Positions 1 to 6,550 of a stretch of 8,809 nucleotides of DNA are shown here, piece by piece. The DNA is taken from contig JAQSXN010000119.1 in assembly GCA_029256665.1 (NCBI GenBank), positions 1 to 8,809 of the forward strand, read 5' to 3'. Numbering within the stretch: position 1 is the stretch's first letter; each line of letters begins with the position of its first letter. Source of the stretch: Paenibacillus sp. (GTDB taxonomy: Bacteria; Bacillota; Bacilli; Paenibacillales; Paenibacillaceae). The position numbers and the translations under genes were made by a program. Under the pieces are notes generated by a model. It had not been told where the DNA came from. It did no database searches and worked only from the letters and a program-made list of their open reading frames with translations.

Positions 1-468
1 TTCGGACTGGAGCCGATCTACTTCATGGCCGACAAGCTTTGGTGGCCCGTCAGCTTCATCGTCTCCGGCATATGGAAGGAAGCCGGGTTCGGCACGATCC
101 TGTATCTGGCGGCCATGGCTTCCATCGATCCGACTTTGTACGAGGCTGCAAGAATGGACGGGGCAAGCAAGCTGCGGCAAATCTGGCATGTGACGCTGCC
201 CGGCATTCGCAGCACGATCGCGATTCTGCTCATTCTGCAAGTCGGCAGAATGATGGATGTCGGCTTCGAGCAAGTGTACGCGCTTCGCAACGATGCCGTG
301 ACGAGCGTGGCGGAGGTCATCAGCACCTTCGTATATACGAGAGGCCTTGTGAATTTGCAATACAGCTATACGACGGCTCTCGGACTGTTCCAATCGCTGA
401 TTGCCTTGATTCTGGTCGTATCGGTGAACCGGATTATCAAGGCGATGGGAGAGAGGGGCCTATGGTAA
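1..468 (+). CDS. Sugar ABC transporter permease, LplB type (partial, C-terminal part)
   Basis: The reading frame is open from the first base of the window, so the true start lies upstream; 155 codons remain and it stops with TAA at 466-468. The product is an inner-membrane permease subunit of a carbohydrate ABC importer. The cytoplasmic EAA loop that docks the ATPase is clear: EAARMDGAS starting at codon 48 of this fragment, followed by LPGI. Hydrophobic stretches flank it (around codons 17-40, 70-82 and 125-145), and the end ERGLW is typical of LplB-like subunits. Family members are about 300 residues, so roughly the first half is missing. The next gene, 25 bases downstream, is the partner LplC-type permease. 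No ATPase gene is present in the window, which fits the LplABC/YtcPQ class that shares an MsmX-type ATPase. The substrate cannot be read from this gene alone. Confidence 0.93.
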   Translation, partial: FGLEPIYFMADKLWWPVSFIVSGIWKEAGFGTILYLAAMASIDPTLYEAARMDGASKLRQIWHVTLPGIRSTIAILLILQVGRMMDVGFEQVYALRNDAVTSVAEVISTFVYTRGLVNLQYSYTTALGLFQSLIALILVVSVNRIIKAMGERGLW

Positions 469-493
469 GAACGAGGACAGGAGGTAATCGGAC

Positions 494-1366
494 ATGAAGG
501 AAGGAAGTTCCTCGCAAGCCTGGTTTCGATGGCTGAACTACATTTTCCTGGCGTTATGCGCTTATGCGACTTTGTTTCCCTTTATCAATATTATCGCGAC
601 GTCCTTAAGCAGCAGCAGGGCGATCAACGCGGGCGAAGTGTTCATGTGGCCGATCGAATTTAATATCGACGCCTACAACAATTTGATCCGGGACGGTCAA
701 TTGATCGTCGCCATGAAGAACACGGCCATCATTACGTTCGTGGGTACCGCGCTAAATATGCTGTTCACGATAATGGCGGCTTATCCGCTGTCCAAGGCAA
801 GACTGAAGGGCCGGAATGTCATGCTGATGGCGATTCTGTTCACGATGCTGTTCAGCGGCGGGCTCATCCCGAACTTTCTGCTCGTCAACACGCTTGGCCT
901 TGTCGACTCTTATTGGTCTCTATGGCTTCCCGCGCTCATTAGCGCCTACAACATGTTTGTCATGAAATCGTTCCTGGAAGGATTGCCGGAGGAGCTGGAG
1001 GAATCCGCGGCTATCGACGGAGCGAGCGAGTTCACGATTCTGTGGCGAATTATTCTGCCGTTGTCGAAGCCGGTCATCGCGGCCTTGACGCTGTTCTATG
1101 CGGTCGGCTGGTGGAATTCCTATATGAACGTGCTGATCTATATCCGGAGCACGGACAAGTTGTCGCTTATGGTGAAGCTGTACCAAATGATCGATCTGGT
1201 CAGCACGGACTTGCTGCGCGGGGAAGGCGTCCTGCAAGCACTCATAACGCCGGAGGGCATCCGGGCGGCGGCGGTCGTGTTCGCCATCGTGCCGATCCTG
1301 TGCGTCTATCCGTTCCTGCAGAAACATTTTATCAAGGGCGTTCTCCTGGGTTCGATCAAAGGTTGA
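494..1366 (+). CDS. Carbohydrate ABC transporter permease, LplC/YtcP type
   Basis: This is the second permease of the importer, 290 residues, the usual length of the family. The ATG at 494 is preceded by an excellent Shine-Dalgarno AGGAGGT at 479-485 with eight bases of spacing. About six membrane segments can be seen: near residues 14-36, 73-96, 112-135, 140-158, 190-212 and 253-273. The ATPase-docking EAA loop reads ESAAIDGAS from E170, followed by ILPLSKP. The C-terminus GVLLGSIKG is characteristic of LplC/YtcP-like proteins. It would pair with the upstream LplB-type subunit to form the membrane channel and receive substrate from the lipoprotein encoded next. Its TGA stop overlaps a TTGACA hexamer (1363-1368), but no suitable -10 follows that hexamer at the right distance. 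Confidence 0.95.
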   Translation: MKEGSSSQAWFRWLNYIFLALCAYATLFPFINIIATSLSSSRAINAGEVFMWPIEFNIDAYNNLIRDGQLIVAMKNTAIITFVGTALNMLFTIMAAYPLSKARLKGRNVMLMAILFTMLFSGGLIPNFLLVNTLGLVDSYWSLWLPALISAYNMFVMKSFLEGLPEELEESAAIDGASEFTILWRIILPLSKPVIAALTLFYAVGWWNSYMNVLIYIRSTDKLSLMVKLYQMIDLVSTDLLRGEGVLQALITPEGIRAAAVVFAIVPILCVYPFLQKHFIKGVLLGSIKG

Positions 1367-1393
1367 CAGCTCAGGCGTTCCCGCAAGATATCA

Positions 1394-1414
1394 AATGCGC
1401 TCTGGCGGCGCGTT
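1394..1414 (+). other. Small hairpin between permease and binding-protein genes
   Basis: AATGCGC (1394-1400) can pair with GCGCGTT (1408-1414), giving seven pairs with one T-G wobble around a seven-base loop. No T-run follows directly, so it does not look like a complete terminator. Hairpins in this position can protect the 3' end of a processed permease message or partly attenuate read-through. The pairing is seen in the sequence; the role is inference. Confidence 0.4.
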
Positions 1415-1415
1415 C

Positions 1416-1424
1416 TGATATAAT
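1416..1424 (+). promoter_or_regulatory. Extended -10 promoter candidate for the binding-protein gene
   Basis: TGATATAAT gives a perfect -10 hexamer (TATAAT, 1419-1424) with the upstream TG of an extended -10, 28 bases before the ATG at 1452. The -35 position 17 bases upstream (TGCGCT, 1396-1401) is poor and overlaps the hairpin at 1394-1414, so activity would depend on the extended -10 or on an activator. An AraC-family activator is encoded just downstream. A start near 1431 would give a short leader carrying the AGGAGGT Shine-Dalgarno at 1440-1446. Confidence 0.5.
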
Positions 1425-1451
1425 TTAAAAACAGTTAACAGGAGGTCAAGT

Positions 1452-3074
1452 ATGGAACAAAATGGAACGCAATACTTGAAGAGCAGGTCGCTGCTGATTC
1501 TCGTCGTCATGGTGATGGTTGTCGTATCCGCTTGCTCGAACGGCGCGAACGGGCCCGGCAACAAAGGGAATGGCAATACGCCCGGCCAGGAAAGCCAAGC
1601 GCCTTCAGACAATGCGGGGGCGGAGAAGGACCCGTATGAAGATCTGCCTCGAAAAATCAGCATTTCCACCTTTGACCGAGGTCAGGTATCCAGCGACGAA
1701 GGCACGTACGAGGATAACCGCTGGGTCAAGTGGATCCGCGAGCAATCCGGCATCGACGTATCGATCGTGCCCGTGCCGCGCAACCAGGCGCAGGACTCGC
1801 TTAACGTGTTGTTCGCGTCCGGCGGCGCTCCCGATCTGGTTTGGGAGTATGACCGGGCTTATATCGGCAAGCTTGTGACCCAAGGCGTCATTCAACCTAT
1901 TGGAGAATATATCGAGAAGTACAGCACGTCGTACAAAAAATATTTGGAAGAACATCCGGAGCTGCTGCCTTACTTGACGTTCGACGGCGAGATCTATGCG
2001 ATCGCTACCCAACGTACATTGTTCGCGGTTGCCAATCACGGAGTATGGATTCGCCAGGATTGGCTCGACGAGCTGAAGCTCGATCAGCCGACAACCGTCG
2101 AGGAGTTGATCGAGGTTGCCAAGGCGTTCAAGGAACGATATCCGGACAGCACGCCGATCGTAGGCCATACCACGAGCGATATCTACTCGGCCATCTATGG
2201 CGCCATGAACTTCCAGTGGTACCTGGAGGACGGCAAAATGAAATACGGAGCTACGCTGGATCGGTTCGCCGACGTGATCGGGCTGGAGAAGCAGCTGTAC
2301 GAGCTCGGACTTGTAGACAAGGAGTATCTGACCGATAGCAACAATCAGCGCGCCAGCCAGCTCTGGACGACGGGCAAAGCGGGCATTTACCTCGGGCAAT
2401 GGGGAAAAGGCTCGAACGACATTATGATCAAGGATATGCTGTCCAATGTTCCGACGGCGAATCCGGTGCCGCTAGAGATGGTCGCTTCCCAATATGGCAA
2501 ATTCGGCGCGTATCAGGAAGCTCCGCCTAATATTTTCGTAGCTTTCAATAAAGATATAAAAAATCCGAAAGCGGCGATCGAATACATGGACTGGTTGATC
2601 GACGGAGGCTGGCATCCGCTCGTCAATGGCGAGGAAGGCGTTCATTATGAAATGGTAGGCGGCGTTCCGAAGCAGCTTGACAGCGATAAGTATAACAAAG
2701 AAGTGTTGTACGCCGGCGAATACGCGGTCGTCAAAGATCAGGTGGCCAAAGCCGAGGATCTGCTTGCGCTGGCTTCCGACGACGAGATATCCCAGCGTAT
2801 CGCCAAGCTGAACATGGCATCGCTCGAGATCGCCATGAAGAACGAGTTCCGCAGGGACATCCCGTATCAGCCAAGCTTCGACAAAATAAACGAGATCCGA
2901 TCGACGCTGGATACGTTCATTCGGGAGACTCGCGCGACCGCGGTAACCCAAGGGGAGAAATATACGGGGCAGTGGGCGCTCGAGGAAATCCGCAAGGAAT
3001 GGGACCGCCTCGGCGGCAAAGAAGCGGAGGAGCTTGCGCAAAAGTGGTATGAAGAGAACAAGGCAAACTTCTAA
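1452..3074 (+). CDS. Extracellular solute-binding lipoprotein, LplA/YtcQ type
   Basis: This 540-residue substrate-capture protein is anchored outside the membrane. The N-terminus has a charged start (K10, R12), a hydrophobic core at residues 14-25 and a lipobox VSAC with the lipidated cysteine at C28, followed by a G/N/P-rich linker to about residue 55. The mature part shows features common in large binding proteins of this group: ASGGAPDLVW at residues 122-131 and WIRQDWLDELKL from W199. The length of about 540 residues fits the LplA/YtcQ group, which is larger than classical maltose-binding proteins. The start is supported by AGGAGGT at 1440-1446, five bases before the ATG. It follows its two permeases and could also be driven by the local promoter at 1416-1424, which would suit the excess of binding protein over permease usual in such systems. 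The ligand is probably a pectic or other acidic oligosaccharide, judged from downstream genes only. Confidence 0.94.
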   Translation: MEQNGTQYLKSRSLLILVVMVMVVVSACSNGANGPGNKGNGNTPGQESQAPSDNAGAEKDPYEDLPRKISISTFDRGQVSSDEGTYEDNRWVKWIREQSGIDVSIVPVPRNQAQDSLNVLFASGGAPDLVWEYDRAYIGKLVTQGVIQPIGEYIEKYSTSYKKYLEEHPELLPYLTFDGEIYAIATQRTLFAVANHGVWIRQDWLDELKLDQPTTVEELIEVAKAFKERYPDSTPIVGHTTSDIYSAIYGAMNFQWYLEDGKMKYGATLDRFADVIGLEKQLYELGLVDKEYLTDSNNQRASQLWTTGKAGIYLGQWGKGSNDIMIKDMLSNVPTANPVPLEMVASQYGKFGAYQEAPPNIFVAFNKDIKNPKAAIEYMDWLIDGGWHPLVNGEEGVHYEMVGGVPKQLDSDKYNKEVLYAGEYAVVKDQVAKAEDLLALASDDEISQRIAKLNMASLEIAMKNEFRRDIPYQPSFDKINEIRSTLDTFIRETRATAVTQGEKYTGQWALEEIRKEWDRLGGKEAEELAQKWYEENKANF

Positions 3075-3119
3075 AACGGCGAAAGTCTGAATGAAGTTGG
3101 CTTACAAGGGGGAGCGGGC

Positions 3120-5441
3120 GTGAACGTGACCAAAAATCGGAGGCTTGTGAAAGCGATCGGCGTTTTGTCCATCGTCCTGTTCCTTCTTGTTTCGACTTCA
3201 TTCTTTTTCACCTATACGATATTCAATAATCAATTGGAACGGCAGCTGATCGATACGAATATGGAGCTGCTCGGCCAGGTGGACCATAAGCTCGAGCTGA
3301 CGCTTAAGCATATTGACAAGTCGACGATTCAGCTGCTCAAGAACGATGAAGTCATCCGTTTCTTTGACAAGGATCTGGATGAGCAGGCCAGCCAACATAA
3401 TGCGTTTCGCATTTCCAACCTGATTGCAGACGCTATCAACAGCATGGATACTATTTTCACGATTGACTTGTATTCCTATAGCAAACAACGGCTTGTATCG
3501 GGGAGCGCGCTGACGGAGAAGGAACTGTCGAATGATTTTCGCTGGATTGCGGGGTTCGAGCAATATGACGGTTTCTATGAATGGTTGTCGACCCGCAAGG
3601 TAATCATCAACCGGTCCAGCTATCCCGTCTATCGCAACGTCGTGACGCTGGTGCGCACCTATCCGCTGATTCATTCGCCGGGGACGAGAAGAGGGGTCGT
3701 TGCGGTTAATGTCAAGGAGGATGCGTTGTACGGCCTGATCCGGAATACGGCCGATGCCGACGGCGGGCAGACCTTCGTCGTCGACCGGGAAGGCGTCGTC
3801 GTGCTTCATTCGGATCATAACAAGGTAGGCAAGGACATTAGCGAGTTTCCTTATATGAGCCGAATTCTGAATGCCGAGGGAGAACAGGGTCATTTTACAG
3901 CCGACGTGGAGCAGACGTCGTCTTCGGTCTTTTATGTCGAAGACGATTATACGGGCTGGCATATCGTCCGCGCCGTGCCGGAGTCGCAGTTCACCAGTCC
4001 GCTGATTCTGTTCCGCAACGTATTGTTGATGCTGGCGGCAGCCTTGTTCGTTGTCGCAACGGTATCGGCAGCGGCGATCGGCAGCTGGACGTTCAAGCCG
4101 ATGAATCGGTTCGTCCAGGCGATGAGGCAGCAATTGTCGGATCCGGCCAAGCCGGGGGGGCGCAAGTACAACGACGAATTCCATTATTTCGAATCGACGG
4201 TGCAGCATATTCTGGAGGACAGGGAGCAGCTGCACAAGCAGGTCGTGGAGAGCAAGCCGCTAGTCAAGTGGCAGTTAATGACGGAGCTGCTGGCGAGCGG
4301 ACCCAAAAACTTGTCGGCCATTCAGCCTTATATGGATATGCTTAATATCCGCCTGCATGCGCAGCGCTTCGTCGTTATGAGCATTGAATTCGATAACAAG
4401 GGGCAGATCGCTTCCGCGCGCGACTTGAAGCTGTATGCTTACGCGCTCTCCAACGTGGCCGAGGAGCTGATGAACGCGGAAGGCCAAGGTATCGCTTGCG
4501 AGCTCGACAAAGGCAAATGCGCGGTCATTATGAGCTTCGGCGATGGCGAGGACCGGGAAAGACATGCCATCCGGGCCGTGGCCGTGGCGGATATGTTGAA
4601 GGAATTCGTTCAGGAGTATCTTGGACGGACGATTAGCATCGGAATCGGGGACGTCGTGGATATGCTCGACGAGATACCGATATCCTACAAACAATCGTGT
4701 GAAGCGCTCGGTTATAAGCTGGTCATGGGCGGGAACTCCATCATAACGAGGGAAGATATATCGGCGGACCCATCGCCCCAATTCTATAAGCTGTTCGCCA
4801 TGACCGACGTCATCGTTACTTCGGTGAAGCTGCCGGACGCCGACAAGATGCGCGGGCAGGTTCGCAAATGGTTCGAATCGTTCGCGGAGCAGGGCGTCCC
4901 GCCGGAATTGATCATGCAGCTTGTCGTGCAATGCCTGATGAAGACCGCGACCGCCGCAGCGGAAATCGGCGTCGATACGGACGGTATTTTCCCGGAGCAA
5001 TATTTGGTCGAAATGCTGAATCAGTACGAGCGGCTGGAACAGCTGGAGCAATTTACGGTAGGTGCGCTGGACAGCTTCATCGAACGAATTCGCGAGAAGC
5101 GAGGCAGCAGGGAACGCAACGAAACGATCGATAAAGCTAAACTCTACATTCAAAAGCACTATATGCGCAGCGACATGTCGCTTAATCTGCTTGCCGGCGA
5201 ATTCCATATCAGCATCTCGCATTTGAGCAAGCTGTTCAAGGAACAGATGGAGTGCAATTTTATCGATTATTTGATGGAGGTCCGGATGAATCAGGCCAAA
5301 GAGCTGCTTTCCGGAACGGAAGCCAAGATCCGCGACATCGCGGAGCAAGTCGGCTACTCCAACGTCAACAGCTTTGTACGGATCTTCAAGAAAATGACGG
5401 GGCTGACGCCAACGGAATTCAGGGAACGGTCCAAAGGCTGA
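3120..5441 (+). CDS. Transmembrane AraC-family regulator with extracellular Cache-like domain
   Basis: The product has 773 residues and starts with GTG after AAGGGGGAG (3106-3114). A membrane anchor spans about residues 12-35 and a second membrane segment about 296-320, enclosing an external region. The latter half of that region (about 190-292) resembles a Cache sensor: GVVAVNV, then FVVDREGVVVLHSDHNKVGKD and GWHIVRAVPES. After the second TM come a short HAMP-like stretch and helical linker (about 321-385), a degenerate GGDEF-like module (about 413-545, containing TISIGIGD, no catalytic GGDEF) and an AraC DNA-binding domain (about 667-773). That domain has two helix-turn-helices: one near 688-710 and IRDIAEQVGYSNVNSFVRIFKK from I737, ending TGLTPTEFRERSKG. 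The architecture matches B. subtilis YtdP-like regulators beside ytcP/ytcQ. It probably senses an external sugar or the loaded binding protein and activates this operon. It lies 45 bases after the binding-protein gene and 31 before the lyase gene. Confidence 0.92.
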   Translation: MNVTKNRRLVKAIGVLSIVLFLLVSTSFFFTYTIFNNQLERQLIDTNMELLGQVDHKLELTLKHIDKSTIQLLKNDEVIRFFDKDLDEQASQHNAFRISNLIADAINSMDTIFTIDLYSYSKQRLVSGSALTEKELSNDFRWIAGFEQYDGFYEWLSTRKVIINRSSYPVYRNVVTLVRTYPLIHSPGTRRGVVAVNVKEDALYGLIRNTADADGGQTFVVDREGVVVLHSDHNKVGKDISEFPYMSRILNAEGEQGHFTADVEQTSSSVFYVEDDYTGWHIVRAVPESQFTSPLILFRNVLLMLAAALFVVATVSAAAIGSWTFKPMNRFVQAMRQQLSDPAKPGGRKYNDEFHYFESTVQHILEDREQLHKQVVESKPLVKWQLMTELLASGPKNLSAIQPYMDMLNIRLHAQRFVVMSIEFDNKGQIASARDLKLYAYALSNVAEELMNAEGQGIACELDKGKCAVIMSFGDGEDRERHAIRAVAVADMLKEFVQEYLGRTISIGIGDVVDMLDEIPISYKQSCEALGYKLVMGGNSIITREDISADPSPQFYKLFAMTDVIVTSVKLPDADKMRGQVRKWFESFAEQGVPPELIMQLVVQCLMKTATAAAEIGVDTDGIFPEQYLVEMLNQYERLEQLEQFTVGALDSFIERIREKRGSRERNETIDKAKLYIQKHYMRSDMSLNLLAGEFHISISHLSKLFKEQMECNFIDYLMEVRMNQAKELLSGTEAKIRDIAEQVGYSNVNSFVRIFKKMTGLTPTEFRERSKG

Positions 5442-5472
5442 ATGTTGTGCGGAAAGAGGTGATCAAATCGAC

Positions 5473-6543
5473 ATGTTCACACTGCGCGAAACGATAGATG
5501 CCGCTACGGGCGTCAGCATACGATCCTTAGGGGCAAGCGGTGTCGACACGGGCCACCAATACTTCACTGCCATGTCGTGGATGTCGGACAGCCGGCATAT
5601 CGTGGTCTGCACGGATATCGACGGGGATAAAACGGGCGTTTACGTCAAAGCGGACACGACGGACGGCTCGGGAGAAGTCGTTGCCGATCGGCTGGAATGG
5701 GGCCGGGGCCTCGTATCCGGCAGCGATCGGTTCTATTATTACGCCGGTCCGGACATCTACGAGCTGGATCTGGTTTCCGGACGGAGCCGAATCGTCTGCC
5801 GCCTGGATCTGAAGGCGGCCGTATACGGCCCGCTGTCGCTTACGAAAGATGGCAGTACGATGGGCATTTATTGGCGGATGGGCGGGCAATGGGTGATCGG
5901 TACGGTCGACGTGGAGACGGGATGCGTGAGGGAGGTGGCGGCTCCGAGCTTCGCGGAGCCCTACCCGGTAGCCAACCATGCCATGATTAACCCGGAGGAT
6001 CGGAATCTGTTGTTCTTCGCGCATGAAGGCCAGACCGAGTATATTCCGGACCGGATTTATATGGCGGACGCCCGGAGCGGCGAGTTCCGTTGCGGCTTCG
6101 CGCAAAAGCGGATGGAAACCGGCGAGCTGGGGGAATACGTCGGCCACGAAATGTGGGCGCCCGACGGCAGGCAGTTGTATTTTGTGAAATATCCTCACAG
6201 TCAGCTAAAGCCAACCGGCGTTTACCGCGTGGACGCGCGGAATGGCGAAGCGGAATTCGTGAACGGCGACTATCGATATTGGCATGTAGCGGTAAGCCCC
6301 GATGGCCGATGGGCGGTCGCGGATACGACGGAAGAGGGGGAGCTCAGCAAGATCGTGCTGATCGATCTGGCAAGCCGTTCCTCCAGGCTGCTGTGTGAAA
6401 TTCCGATGTGGAAGCAACATCCGGGGCATCCCCATCCTTCCTTCAGTCCGGACAGCCGCAAAATCAGCTTCACGCTGGCTGACGAGGAGCGGAGGCTGCG
6501 GGTAGGCATTATCGATATTGCGGAATACATGATAGGAGAGTGA
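5473..6543 (+). CDS. Oligogalacturonate lyase-like beta-propeller protein (PL22-like)
   Basis: The 356-residue product has no signal peptide and is predicted cytoplasmic. It has repeated blades of the TolB/PD40 type (for example SPDGRW and SPDSRKISF). Signatures that I recognise from oligogalacturonate lyases are HQYF (H28), PVANHAMINP (N168-H169), FFAHEG (H184), DRIY (R194), GHEMW (H225), YWHVAVSPDG (H271) and HPGHPHPSFSPD (H316, H319, H321). In the characterised Yersinia enterocolitica PL22 enzyme a histidine of the GHE-type motif is the proposed base, and a manganese ion is held by three histidines and a glutamine; H225, H271, H319 and H321 are the natural counterparts. The glutamine position appears to be H316, with Q315 beside it. 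Such enzymes cut imported digalacturonate or unsaturated pectic fragments by beta-elimination. The start is backed by AAAGAGGTGATC at 5453-5464. It is about 30 residues shorter than the Yersinia enzyme, so the exact substrate may differ. Confidence 0.8.
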   Translation: MFTLRETIDAATGVSIRSLGASGVDTGHQYFTAMSWMSDSRHIVVCTDIDGDKTGVYVKADTTDGSGEVVADRLEWGRGLVSGSDRFYYYAGPDIYELDLVSGRSRIVCRLDLKAAVYGPLSLTKDGSTMGIYWRMGGQWVIGTVDVETGCVREVAAPSFAEPYPVANHAMINPEDRNLLFFAHEGQTEYIPDRIYMADARSGEFRCGFAQKRMETGELGEYVGHEMWAPDGRQLYFVKYPHSQLKPTGVYRVDARNGEAEFVNGDYRYWHVAVSPDGRWAVADTTEEGELSKIVLIDLASRSSRLLCEIPMWKQHPGHPHPSFSPDSRKISFTLADEERRLRVGIIDIAEYMIGE

Positions 6544-6550
6544 AGGTTCG

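Noticed and set aside
1363..1368. Perfect TTGACA hexamer at the end of the second permease gene
   Set aside because: At 17-18 bases downstream there is only AGATAT/GATATC, a poor -10. The good TATAAT at 1419 is 50 bases away, too far to pair with it.
4154..4160. Run of seven G in the regulator gene, a possible phase-variable or error-prone tract
   Set aside because: The frame continues with normal family sequence on both sides, and a single short G run in a GC-rich gene is not evidence of switching.
4275..5348. Open frame of 357 codons on the - strand opposite the regulator gene
   Set aside because: It is the mirror of a well-supported AraC regulator, has no recognisable domain, and long antisense frames are expected in GC-rich coding DNA. 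The same holds for the frame at 3198-4235.
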